64,000 nucleotides of DNA from Veillonella infantium. Lineage in GTDB: Bacteria > Bacillota > Negativicutes > Veillonellales > Veillonellaceae. Position 1 is the stretch's first letter. Each line of letters begins with the position of its first letter. The position numbers and the translations under genes were made by a program. Below, piece by piece: positions 18,787-27,580 of the stretch. Under the pieces are notes generated by a model. The model ran no database searches, was not told the origin of the DNA, and saw only the letters and a program-made list of their open reading frames with translations. Location: NCBI RefSeq assembly GCF_002959895.1, contig NZ_PPDD01000008.1, positions 124,001 to 188,000 of the forward strand. Reading direction: 5' to 3'.

Positions 18787-20202
18787 CTACTTAACTGGAC
18801 GGTCAGATAACATAACGGATTTGATATATTGGTTTTTATCATCTAGGGCAAACTGCAAATATGAGTCGCTTGCCGCTGGATTTTTATATTCATATACAGT
18901 AGATGTGCCCGCATTTGTTGTAGATTCAACAATACGAGTAGGCATACCATATACAAAGAGCAATAAGTATTTAGTATCCCCCATCGCAATACCGCGACGA
19001 GTAGGCGTGTAAATATTTAATAGAACACGATTGATGAGATTTTTTTTATCAACACTCACGCCATATTCGTTATATCCAATAAATGTGGACCCAAACAACA
19101 TACCTTGATGTTTCCAATCATTATTGGGATCATTAACAAAATAATCATTTAATTTATAGCCACGCAACACAAAATCATCAGCAGTCAATTTACCTGCTTG
19201 AAAATCATATACTGGAGCTTTAGGCAATCCAAATCTTGGCCATACTTGACCACTAATCATATCAACAGCCTCTACATTGCTTTGTTTGATGGTGAAAGCA
19301 ATATATTCTTTCTGTTGTCCTAGCATAGATTGTTGTTGGCTATTATTATTTGTATTCTCTATCGAGCTATTAAATTCCTTTTTTCGAGACCATGAATTTT
19401 CGGAATGACCTTCATATAGGAAGATATAACTTTCATTTTTCAAATCACGCCACATCGCAATAGGGCTACCATAGGCAAATACCAATTCCATGCGCGTGCT
19501 ACCAACACCAATATCGCGTACAGTGTGGACGCCTTTTTTCGTACTATGAATATTAGTAATAGTATTCGGTTCAAAGAAATAAGTAGCACCTTGACCGCGC
19601 AATTGATTATTTACTAAACGCTCTTGAGCAGGTCCCGTGTAAACGGTCACCTCCAAGTCTTTCATATAGTACGTCGTAAAGTTATCACGAACCACTGTTT
19701 TTTCTACATCTTTAGGCGCTACAAACTGATCTCCTAAGCGATATCCATCAATAGCATAATCATCTTCAGACCCTAAAGCTGGCAAATTATTAGCCGTATA
19801 AGACTTACCAATATCAGCCAAGTTATTTTGCGTTACGCTAGGCAACGGACCTTCATTTTCGCTAGCCGCCTGCCAAAACTGTATGGAATCACCAAACTCA
19901 GTAACCGCCATTTGTTCAGCTAGCCATCCTGTTTTAGTGCTTTCCTTTTTTGTCTTTGTATCGATTTTAACAGTTTTAATCGGTGCATTATCTATATACG
20001 CAACAGACTCAGCCGCATCAGTTCCTGCTGCTTCTACAGTTGTCTTATCATCCGTATGTGCAACATTATTTGCACTCTCTGTAGATTCCACTGCAGTTTG
20101 TTTCACAGTAGAAATAGCCGGCTCTGCTGCATACCCTACCGATGTAGCAGATAAGCCTACTAGAAGTGCCGCTACAATACGGCTCTTAATAGAATGATTC
20201 AT
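18787..20202 (-). CDS. Exported protein with two related repeats, unknown function
   Basis: 471 aa. A signal peptide of about 25 residues ends SATSVGYAAEP, followed by a Ser/Thr/Ala-rich linker to about residue 125. Two copies of a module follow: first GYRLGDQF ... VTVYTGP ... TRMELVFAYGSPIAMWRD, second GYKLNDYF ... LLNIYTP ... DTKYLLLFVYGMPTRIVE. Each runs hydrophobic strand, then LxFxYGxP, then a tyrosine-rich strand. Likely periplasmic or envelope-bound. Its ATG overlaps the hypB stop by four bases (ATGA), so the two are translationally coupled. I do not recognise the family. Confidence 0.75.
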   Translation of the reverse strand: MNHSIKSRIVAALLVGLSATSVGYAAEPAISTVKQTAVESTESANNVAHTDDKTTVEAAGTDAAESVAYIDNAPIKTVKIDTKTKKESTKTGWLAEQMAVTEFGDSIQFWQAASENEGPLPSVTQNNLADIGKSYTANNLPALGSEDDYAIDGYRLGDQFVAPKDVEKTVVRDNFTTYYMKDLEVTVYTGPAQERLVNNQLRGQGATYFFEPNTITNIHSTKKGVHTVRDIGVGSTRMELVFAYGSPIAMWRDLKNESYIFLYEGHSENSWSRKKEFNSSIENTNNNSQQQSMLGQQKEYIAFTIKQSNVEAVDMISGQVWPRFGLPKAPVYDFQAGKLTADDFVLRGYKLNDYFVNDPNNDWKHQGMLFGSTFIGYNEYGVSVDKKNLINRVLLNIYTPTRRGIAMGDTKYLLLFVYGMPTRIVESTTNAGTSTVYEYKNPAASDSYLQFALDDKNQYIKSVMLSDRPVK

Positions 20203-20852
20203 CGATTACTCTCCAATTGTGCACGCAACCATGTCAACCATGGCTCTAGTCCATTATGGGCCGTGCAACTTACTTCAAAAATCTCTCCTGTTGGATTCAA
20301 ATTACGTATATCTTGTATGGCCTTATCTTTTTTGAAAGGTACATACGGCAATAAATCTATCTTATTAATGAGGATAGCCTTTGACTCTTTAAAGATTAAT
20401 GGGTATTTAAGAGGCTTATCCTCACCTTCAGTAACAGATAATACAGTTACCTTCATGCTTTCACCAATCTCAAATTCTGCAGGGCATACAAGGTTGCCTA
20501 CATTCTCGATAATGATCATATCGAGTTCATCAAGATTTAAATCACCTAGTGCATCTTGAATCATTTGTGCATCAAGATGGCAACCTCCCACTGTATTGAT
20601 TTGAATAACAGGAACGCCTAATTCATGAATCCGTTCCGCATCCTTAGCAGTAAATAAATCACCTTCAATAACAGCAAGGCGGTAATCTTTTTTCAAATCA
20701 TGTAAAGTTGCCTCCAATAGAGATGTTTTACCAGCCCCTGGAGAACCTAATAGATTAAATACAAAAATATTTTTTTCCTTAAACAACTGTTGTAAGGACT
20801 CTGCAATGGCATCATTTTTTGCCAATACATTAGTTTTAACTTGAACTTGCAT
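20199..20852 (-). CDS. hypB: Hydrogenase/urease nickel incorporation GTPase HypB
   Basis: About 217 aa from the ATG at 20852 (MQVQVKTNVLAKNDAIAE; AAAGG six bases upstream); a TTG six codons earlier overlaps the hypA stop and is the alternative start. SIMIBI GTPase: P-loop GSPGAGKTSL, metal-binding GGCHLDAQM, ENVGNLVCPAEF, and NKIDLLPY for guanine recognition. It delivers Ni(II) to NiFe-hydrogenase with HypA. It lacks the N-terminal high-affinity CXXCGC motif and histidine-rich stretches. No hydrogenase structural gene is in the window. Confidence 0.95.
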   Translation of the reverse strand: MQVQVKTNVLAKNDAIAESLQQLFKEKNIFVFNLLGSPGAGKTSLLEATLHDLKKDYRLAVIEGDLFTAKDAERIHELGVPVIQINTVGGCHLDAQMIQDALGDLNLDELDMIIIENVGNLVCPAEFEIGESMKVTVLSVTEGEDKPLKYPLIFKESKAILINKIDLLPYVPFKKDKAIQDIRNLNPTGEIFEVSCTAHNGLEPWLTWLRAQLESNR

Positions 20853-20866
20853 GCCTAACCTTTCTA

Positions 20867-21208
20867 TCAATCGATATCCATGGAGGTCACTTGTAGTTCG
20901 CGGCCACCAATGGTTTGTACGAAATGACTGTCACAATAGGGACAGATAAACTTATAATTTTCTACAGGAAATGTTTTATCACAATCCAAGCACTTTCCTT
21001 CAATAGGAATCGTATTAATTTCTATACGCGAACCTTCTGCTGCAGTCCCCTTTGTAACGGCTTCCCAGCAAAATAGGAGAGAATCTGGCTCTACTCCACT
21101 CATAAGGCCCAAATCGAGTTGAACGGAATGAATCACAGATGCATCGTGTTGGCGCAATGTATCGAGGGCTACATCAAGTATACCTTCTGCTATAGACATC
21201 TCATGCAT
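20867..21208 (-). CDS. hypA: Hydrogenase nickel incorporation protein HypA
   Basis: 113 aa starting MHEMSIAEGILDVALDTL; His2 and Glu3 are the known nickel site. The structural zinc site is CLDC ... CPYC. The start overlaps the end of the folD-like gene by eight bases, and the stop abuts hypB. It works with HypB in nickel delivery to hydrogenase. Confidence 0.95.
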   Translation of the reverse strand: MHEMSIAEGILDVALDTLRQHDASVIHSVQLDLGLMSGVEPDSLLFCWEAVTKGTAAEGSRIEINTIPIEGKCLDCDKTFPVENYKFICPYCDSHFVQTIGGRELQVTSMDID

Positions 21209-22028
21209 GGTATGCCTCATATACAGCTTCAAGCATCATAGTAGTCGTTACAGAGCCTACACCACCAGGCACTGGAGTAATTGCAGACGCAATATCTTTT
21301 ACCGCTTCATAATCAACATCGCCTACCGTCTTACCTTCTAGTTCATTAATGCCTACATCGATAACAACAGCACCTGGCTTAATCATATCTGCTGTAATCA
21401 TATGAGCACGACCCGCTGCAGCAATAACGATATCGCCACGTTTTACTTGTTCTGCCAAATCAGGGGTTCTGGAATGGCACATTGTAACCGTACCATGTGC
21501 ACCAAGTGTCATAAGAGCTACCGGCTTACCAATCACTTGGCTACGACCGATTACTACCACATGTTTACCCTCTACAGGAATATCATAGTGGTTTAAAATC
21601 GCCATGCACGCCTTGGCAGTACAAGGGGCAAAGCCACCTTTACCGGCAGTTACAAGACCAATATTATACGTAGTTAGACCATCGATATCTTTTTTAGGAT
21701 CTAGCATATCGATAAGAGCCTCTGTATCAATGTGTTTAGGCATCGGCATTAACGGTAAAATCCCATGAACAGCCGCATCATTATTTAATTCTTGCAATGC
21801 TGTAACTACTTCATCCTGTGTAGCCGTTTCAGGTAATTGTTTTAACACAAAGCCATAGCCAAAGTTCTTGGCTGTCTTTTCCATAAATGTAGCGTACATA
21901 TGAGCACCGTGGTCTTCACCAACGAGTAATACTGCCATAGTAATTACAGAGTCGCCAACTGCTGCAACTTTTTCTTGTAAAATCGCCTTGTGAGCGTCTG
22001 CTACTGCTTTACCGCGTAATTCGATCAT
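21201..22028 (-). CDS. folD: FolD-like methylenetetrahydrofolate dehydrogenase with altered cyclohydrolase residues
   Basis: 275 aa from the ATG at 22028 (GGAGA five bases upstream). The fold is FolD: the NADP loop GRSQVIGKPVALM, PKKDIDG and ITPVPGGVGSVTTTMM are present. Of the three residues known to matter in E. coli FolD, only the aspartate is kept (Asp116). The catalytic lysine four residues after the conserved Tyr45 is Met49, and the glutamine of VQLPLP is Leu93 (GILPLMPMP). The dehydrogenase may remain while cyclohydrolase is likely lost. It is coupled to hypA by overlap. Confidence 0.85.
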   Translation of the reverse strand: MIELRGKAVADAHKAILQEKVAAVGDSVITMAVLLVGEDHGAHMYATFMEKTAKNFGYGFVLKQLPETATQDEVVTALQELNNDAAVHGILPLMPMPKHIDTEALIDMLDPKKDIDGLTTYNIGLVTAGKGGFAPCTAKACMAILNHYDIPVEGKHVVVIGRSQVIGKPVALMTLGAHGTVTMCHSRTPDLAEQVKRGDIVIAAAGRAHMITADMIKPGAVVIDVGINELEGKTVGDVDYEAVKDIASAITPVPGGVGSVTTTMMLEAVYEAYHA

Positions 22029-22059
22029 AAGTATCTCCATTCATTCAAACTATCTATAA

Positions 22060-22084
22060 AATAAGGTGCCTCCGGAGAGGCACC
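22060..22084 (-). terminator. Terminator after the penicillin-binding protein gene
   Basis: GGTGCCTC / GAGGCACC with a four-base loop, followed on the minus strand by TTATTTT. It separates the PBP transcript from the folD-hypAB operon. Confidence 0.75.
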
Positions 22085-22146
22085 TAAGTCTCTTATTCTA
22101 TTATATAACGAACTGTCTATAATTTCTAATTATGACCGAATTCGTT

Positions 22147-24117
22147 TTATCTACGGAAATGAACAGTAATTGCTGTACCAGCCTGAACAGTTGTACCGCT
22201 ACTTTCATCTTGAGATGTAGCCGTACCAGTTCCATCCGGTTTAAAGGCAAGTCCCGCCTTATGTAACCAATCACGCACTTCACCATAGGTAAAACCAGTA
22301 AAGTTAGGCAATGTAACAGAACCATCACTTCCCGGTTTTGGTTCAGGTAATGTATTAGCAGCTTTAACAGCTACTGGTGTACTTTCTTTAACATACGGAC
22401 TCATTTGGTAATACCGTACAAGTTGAGATACGATGTCCTTAAATACAGGGGCTACAATTTGACTACCATAATAAGAACCCTTTTGTGGGTCATCAATAAC
22501 GACAAGAACTACAAATTTTGGATCCTCTACAGGGCCAAAGCCAATAAAGGACGCAATGTATTGTCCGTCGAGATAACCGCCATGTTTGGTATCTAGTTTT
22601 TGCGCCGTACCAGTTTTACCGCCGAAGTGATAACCTTCTACCATCGCTTTTGTACCGCCACCTTCGGATACTTCTTTTTCTAGAATATCTACAATGGTTT
22701 TAGCGGTTTCCGCCGGAACTGGTTGTCCCACAACAGATGTTTCAGTCGTACTTGTAACATCGCCTTGAGAGTTACTATAAGACTTGATGATATGTGGTTT
22801 CATCATAGCCCCACCATTAGAAAGTGCACCAAAGGCGCGAACCATTTGTAATGGTGTAACCGCAATACCTTGACCGATGGACATAGTCGCAACGTCTAGC
22901 TTACTCATATCCTCTGGATTATACAAAATACCTGCTCCTTCACCAGGCAATTCAATACCTGTTTCAGAGCCAAAGCCATAATCACGTATATATTTCGAGA
23001 GAATATCTGCACCTGTTAATGTACCAATTTCAGCCATACCAGTATTAATAGAGTACTTCAAAATATCTAGCAAACGAACAGGACCATATCCCTCACCATT
23101 CCAGTTTCTAATGATATGTCCATTGGCAGCGAAGGCCCCTTTATCGTTATACACAGTGTCTAACTTCCATTTGCCTGCTGCAAGAGCTGCAGATGCAATG
23201 ATAGGTTTGAATGTAGAGCCTGGTTCATATAAATTGGTAACCGCAATATTTTTGAAAGCCTCTTCACCACTTTGGTTGTAGTTATTAGGATCATAACTTG
23301 GACGATTGGCCATCGCTAATATTTCACCGTTCTTTGGATCCATAACGATAACGCTGGCATGCTTAGCTCCTGTATCAACCATCGCCTTATCAAGAGCGCG
23401 TTCTGCAATAAATTGAATTGTTGCATCGATGGTTAAGGTTACGCTTTTACCCTTATCTGGTAAAAATTTAGATAATACGGAACCAAAGATGGCATTCCCT
23501 TTATTATCAGTAGCTACAATTTCTTGTTGTACGCCCCCCTTTAATTCGTCATCAAGAACCATTTCTAGACCATCAAGACCTTTATCATCAGTGCCGACAA
23601 AGCCTAATACTTGTGCCGCTAAGACACCATTTGGATAATAGCGCTTAGATTCTTCAACGAAATTGAGGCCTGCAATATTATTATCCTTAATAACTTGTTG
23701 TACCGCTTTTGATTTGTCTGCATCCATCATACGATTCAACCAGACAAAGGCGGTATCCTCTTGCAAAGCTTTCACAATATTCTCTTTTGACATCGTTACA
23801 TACGGTGAGATGAGATCCGCAATCTCTTGAGGAGACTGTTTAATCATCTTCGGATCCGCATATAAAGATTTTGTAACTACACTCATCGCCAAAGGCTTGC
23901 CATTACGGTCATAGATTGTACCGCGCGGCGATTGTAATTTTCTATCTACTTGAACTTGTAATAAGTTTTTCTTCTCTAGGTCAAAGGTATCAAAGACCTG
24001 TAACTGTGCTAAACGTCCGATAAGGACGAAGGCAACGGTCATGAGTATGGCAAGGCACCACGTAGTGCGACTCCAATCACTCATGCGTAATAACGCTTTA
24101 TTTAATAACTTCATCAT
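22147..24117 (-). CDS. Class B penicillin-binding protein with PASTA domain (FtsI/SpoVD type)
   Basis: 656 aa peptidoglycan transpeptidase. One N-terminal membrane anchor (about residues 20-40), a dimerisation domain beginning SPRGTIYDRNGKPLA, then the transpeptidase domain with STFK (about residue 301), SIN (about 356) and KTGT (about 500), and a single C-terminal PASTA domain (VTLPNFTGFTYGEVRDWL). Acts in the periplasm in division or elongation. It overlaps the CCA-adding enzyme gene by four bases (ATGA). Which class B role it has (FtsI or SpoVD-like) cannot be settled here, as no other dcw genes are adjacent. Confidence 0.92.
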   Translation of the reverse strand: MMKLLNKALLRMSDWSRTTWCLAILMTVAFVLIGRLAQLQVFDTFDLEKKNLLQVQVDRKLQSPRGTIYDRNGKPLAMSVVTKSLYADPKMIKQSPQEIADLISPYVTMSKENIVKALQEDTAFVWLNRMMDADKSKAVQQVIKDNNIAGLNFVEESKRYYPNGVLAAQVLGFVGTDDKGLDGLEMVLDDELKGGVQQEIVATDNKGNAIFGSVLSKFLPDKGKSVTLTIDATIQFIAERALDKAMVDTGAKHASVIVMDPKNGEILAMANRPSYDPNNYNQSGEEAFKNIAVTNLYEPGSTFKPIIASAALAAGKWKLDTVYNDKGAFAANGHIIRNWNGEGYGPVRLLDILKYSINTGMAEIGTLTGADILSKYIRDYGFGSETGIELPGEGAGILYNPEDMSKLDVATMSIGQGIAVTPLQMVRAFGALSNGGAMMKPHIIKSYSNSQGDVTSTTETSVVGQPVPAETAKTIVDILEKEVSEGGGTKAMVEGYHFGGKTGTAQKLDTKHGGYLDGQYIASFIGFGPVEDPKFVVLVVIDDPQKGSYYGSQIVAPVFKDIVSQLVRYYQMSPYVKESTPVAVKAANTLPEPKPGSDGSVTLPNFTGFTYGEVRDWLHKAGLAFKPDGTGTATSQDESSGTTVQAGTAITVHFRR

Positions 24118-25529
24118 TTCTCCACTGGACGGCGTAACTTATGGTCTAATGCATCATATAATGCATCTGGTTCATTGGGAATCACCCCATTTTGTACCTG
24201 ACCTAATAAATACTGCAATCCTTCCCCCACTTTTTTCCCTGCAAGCTTAATAACTCGTTCGTCATAATTTAAATCCTTTGTATGGATAGGCATCTCTAGG
24301 CTAAGATCTGCCATACATTCACCAAAGGCTAAGGTACCATCAGTCGATGCATAAGGCTTCCCACAGCCTAACACATCGGCAGCACAAACCTTAGATAATT
24401 GTTCCCATGCAATTCGCATAATTTGACTATCTCGAAACTCACCGCTGCGAGCCTCTTTACGGATCCACTTCTTCTCATTAGCTTCCCCATTTTGTACAAA
24501 ATAGTGAAAGCGCATATGATTTTTTACAATCCAAGCTACACGGCGCACAAAAGCCTTAGGGTAACCTAAACGAGTAAGCAAGGTTTCTGTCATTTCAGCA
24601 CCTAATGTATCATGGCCACGATCCGTCAAACGTCCGTTAATAACAGCTCGTACCGCCGGCATCCCCTTTGCTACATCGTGTAACAGTGCACCCCAACGCA
24701 ATATTAAATCTGGTTCTGTATGAGATACAACGGCTAATGTATGATACCAACCATCAAATTCGTGAAAGTCTTTTTCTTGTGGTAAATTCACAAGATGGTA
24801 TAGCTCTGGTAAAATAGGCACTTCACGAGCGATGCCATTTTCTACAACGCGACAAGAGCACTCGGCCAAGCGAGATTGTACTAATACATCAAGGCCCTTA
24901 GCCACAGCGGGCTCTAACATGAGTCGGTCCAGTTCACTACGGACTCTCTCAAGAGATAACCCAGGCACACGATAAAATGCCTTTGGCATAGCTTCTAATA
25001 AGTCTTCGGTAGGTAAGAAATCTAGCTTTGCCACAAAGCGGCATGCTCTAAATAATCGCAATGCGTCTTCTTCAAAGCGTTGCTGTGCATTGCCAATGGT
25101 TCGCAATGTCTTATGCTTGATATCTCGACGTCCACCTACTAGGTCTATGACCTCACCAAAACGATTCATCGCCATGCCATTGACCGTAAAGTCGCGACGC
25201 AACACGTCTTCCTCCAAGGTATCGGCATAAGCGACTTCTTCTGGTCGATGACTATCCGCTCCATATCGTTCAGTGCGATACGTTGCAATTTCATATTGCT
25301 TTCCTTCTAGTGTAGCTACTACTACACCAAAGGATTTTCCTACTAAGTCTGTCGTTTGAATACCTTGACTTCGTAGGACTTCAATTACCGTATCAGGACG
25401 TGCAGACGTCACAATATCAAAGTCATGAGGCTTTTGATGCATCAAAATATCGCGCACTGCTCCGCCAATGATATAGGCTTCATAACCGTCTTCTTCTAAT
25501 ACAGTCAATATTCGATTGGCTTGTTCCAT
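24114..25529 (-). CDS. cca: CCA-adding tRNA nucleotidyltransferase
   Basis: 471 aa class II nucleotidyltransferase: GGAVRDILM, metal-binding DFDIVTSA, RRDFTVNGMAM and the RFEEDALRLFRACRF helix, followed by an HD domain (LLHDVAKGMPAV). It adds or repairs the 3' CCA of tRNAs. Here most tRNA genes already encode CCA, so repair is likely its main role. It is upstream of, and coupled to, the PBP gene. Confidence 0.9.
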   Translation of the reverse strand: MEQANRILTVLEEDGYEAYIIGGAVRDILMHQKPHDFDIVTSARPDTVIEVLRSQGIQTTDLVGKSFGVVVATLEGKQYEIATYRTERYGADSHRPEEVAYADTLEEDVLRRDFTVNGMAMNRFGEVIDLVGGRRDIKHKTLRTIGNAQQRFEEDALRLFRACRFVAKLDFLPTEDLLEAMPKAFYRVPGLSLERVRSELDRLMLEPAVAKGLDVLVQSRLAECSCRVVENGIAREVPILPELYHLVNLPQEKDFHEFDGWYHTLAVVSHTEPDLILRWGALLHDVAKGMPAVRAVINGRLTDRGHDTLGAEMTETLLTRLGYPKAFVRRVAWIVKNHMRFHYFVQNGEANEKKWIRKEARSGEFRDSQIMRIAWEQLSKVCAADVLGCGKPYASTDGTLAFGECMADLSLEMPIHTKDLNYDERVIKLAGKKVGEGLQYLLGQVQNGVIPNEPDALYDALDHKLRRPVEK

Positions 25530-25584
25530 CTACACACTCCTTTCTGAACTAGTCTAACCTTTATTTTACTACAAATGAAAGCAT

Positions 25585-25615
25585 GAAAAAAGTGCAATCC
25601 TATAAGGATTGCACT
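25585..25615 (-). terminator. sdaAA terminator that overlaps its own stop
   Basis: A perfect 10-bp stem (25591-25600 with 25606-25615) followed on the minus strand by TTTTTT. The 5' arm lies within the last five codons of sdaAA and the stop codon is in the loop. Confidence 0.88.
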
Positions 25616-26472
25616 CGTTCTGCAATAGCTGTACCCGTCGGTGTTACCGCAAGGCCGCCATCACTTGTTTCACGCAATGCTGCTGGCATAGCGCGCCCGA
25701 TATTATTCATTGCTTCAATAACTTCATCTGGTGGAATTTGACTTTCAATATTCATCAAAGCCAATTCAGATGCAGTAATGGCATGAACTGCATAGAAACC
25801 ATTACGTTTGACGCACGGTACCTCTACAAGCCCTGCTACTGGATCACAGGCAAGGCCCAATAAGTTTTTCATACACAATGCGATAGCATGTCCTACTTGA
25901 CGAGGCGTACCACCCATCATTTCTACAATGGCACCGGCAGCCATACAAGCGGCCGTACCAATTTCTGCTTGGCATCCGCCAACGGCACCGGCCACACAAG
26001 CGCGATTCGCTACGACATTGCCAATGCCAGAGGCAGCCAAGAAGCCCTTTACCATAGTTGCTCTATCTAGCTTGTAATGGTCCGCTACTGCTTTCACCGC
26101 GCCAGGCATAACACCACAAGATCCAGCCGTAGGGCACGCAACAATGCGGAACATCTTTGCATTTGCTTCATTAACAGCAATAGCATAGGTCATCGCCTTG
26201 TACGCAATATCACTCATAAATCTTGGTGCTTGGCCATTAAGCTGTGCCGCCTGACCACCGGACATACCAGATGCCGTTTTATCAGTATATGCAATACCAT
26301 CTTGGATAGACATTTCAAAAATATCTAACCGATGCTCAATTTCTCGAATAACCGCTTCTTCACTACGGTCATAATTCTCTAATTCATAACGCAGTACTAC
26401 ATCGCCGAAGGAAATATGATTCTCCTCAGCTAAGCGAATAATATCTGCAATTGTATCATATGCATAACTCAT
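25600..26472 (-). CDS. sdaAA: L-serine dehydratase, alpha subunit
   Basis: About 290 aa iron-sulfur subunit of the two-subunit L-serine deaminase (serine to pyruvate and ammonia). The cluster-binding block CPTAGSCGVMPG and further cysteines (NRACVAGAVGGCQ, CDPVAG) are present. Two adjacent ATGs (26475, 26472) are possible; the second sits seven bases from GGAGG. It lies eight bases after sdaAB in one operon. Confidence 0.95.
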   Translation of the reverse strand: MSYAYDTIADIIRLAEENHISFGDVVLRYELENYDRSEEAVIREIEHRLDIFEMSIQDGIAYTDKTASGMSGGQAAQLNGQAPRFMSDIAYKAMTYAIAVNEANAKMFRIVACPTAGSCGVMPGAVKAVADHYKLDRATMVKGFLAASGIGNVVANRACVAGAVGGCQAEIGTAACMAAGAIVEMMGGTPRQVGHAIALCMKNLLGLACDPVAGLVEVPCVKRNGFYAVHAITASELALMNIESQIPPDEVIEAMNNIGRAMPAALRETSDGGLAVTPTGTAIAERVQSL

Positions 26473-26483
26473 CATTCGCCCTC

Positions 26484-27146
26484 CTATAACGCTTCAAAGG
26501 TCATCACATCTTGAATGCCTGGACACTCGCGCATAAACTGAACGGTAATAGGATTTACTACTGTATCTGTAGTAATGACCATCACTGCATCCTTGTGCTT
26601 ACCCTTCCGAAACACGCGCATGGTAGCGATATTAATATCGGACTCACTCAATGCTTGGCTCACCAAAGAGATGGCGCCAGGTCTATCTTCATGGAATACA
26701 ACAAGAGTAAACTCATCGCCAGTAATAGACATATCATTGCCATCTACTTCGGTAATCATAATTTGACCGCCACCAAGAGATCGACCAATCACAGTCATAT
26801 GACGATTATGTTCATCGTACATATCAAAACGAACTACATTAGGATGACCTACATCAAGAGGAGACTCGATAAAGTTATACTCCATGCCCTCTTTTTCAGC
26901 TAATTTATGAGCAATACGAATATTCGTATCATCCTCTTTAAAACCTAATAAGCCCCCAATCAAGGCACGGTCTGTACCATGGCCTTTATAGGTCTTAGCA
27001 AAAGAGCCATATAAGGTTAAATCTACCTTTTTAGGTGTGGAACGGAAAATGCACCGCGCCATCTTACCTAGCCGCGCAGCACCAGCTGTATGCGAACTAG
27101 ACGGGCCAATCATAACAGGCCCTATAATATCAAAAATACTATTCAT
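26484..27146 (-). CDS. sdaAB: L-serine dehydratase, beta subunit
   Basis: About 220 aa starting MNSIFDIIGPVMIGPSSSHT, the family signature, with a C-terminal ACT domain (FHEDRPGAISLVSQALSE). The start is placed at 27146, where GAGG lies five bases upstream; six codons further upstream lack a site. First gene of sdaAB-sdaAA. Confidence 0.94.
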   Translation of the reverse strand: MNSIFDIIGPVMIGPSSSHTAGAARLGKMARCIFRSTPKKVDLTLYGSFAKTYKGHGTDRALIGGLLGFKEDDTNIRIAHKLAEKEGMEYNFIESPLDVGHPNVVRFDMYDEHNRHMTVIGRSLGGGQIMITEVDGNDMSITGDEFTLVVFHEDRPGAISLVSQALSESDINIATMRVFRKGKHKDAVMVITTDTVVNPITVQFMRECPGIQDVMTFEAL

Positions 27147-27295
27147 ACACGCCTCTATATACACATAAACAATGTGAAAATCTTACTTTACCTATAGTAT
27201 AACAATCAATATTTAAACATGTCTATATGCACATTAGAGGCATATTTGTTTGCCTACAGAGGACTACCACTCTTGTAAAAGCTGTTCTAAAAGTT

Positions 27296-27443
27296 TGTAT
27301 ATTGATGGGACGCCTTCTTATCTACAGTTATAAAAAGGAAGGACTATACTTATGCAGCGACATCAGGTCACGAGGAGCAAAGAAGTATAGTCCTTCCTTT
27401 TTAACTAGGTTGTAGATACAAAACTGGGCCCCATCAATATACA
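27296..27443. mobile_element. 148-bp MITE-like palindrome
   Basis: Terminal inverted repeats of 14 identical bases (TGTATATTGATGGG at 27296; complement at 27430-27443) enclose further matching arms: TATCTACA / TGTAGATA (27319, 27411) and a perfect 21-bp pair (27331-27351 with 27383-27403). It has no coding capacity. It lies between the hcp terminator and sdaAB, so it is not needed as a terminator. The form fits a non-autonomous miniature transposon or a repeat-derived RNA hairpin; no target duplication is clear. The remainder of the 434-base gap holds nothing else I recognise. Confidence 0.6.
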
Positions 27444-27474
27444 GCCACTAACGGATAGCTTTCACATAAATAGT

Positions 27475-27505
27475 AAAAAATGCACCTTAGGCGAACCTAA
27501 GGTGC
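27475..27505 (-). terminator. hcp terminator
   Basis: GCACCTTAGG / CCTAAGGTGC with a four-base loop (27482-27505), followed on the minus strand by TTTTTT. Confidence 0.88.
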
Positions 27506-27580
27506 GTTATTTATAACAACAGTCCTAAATCATAAAAGAGAGGGGAAGTAGGACTGTAGTTAATAAGTTAATGGATCCTA

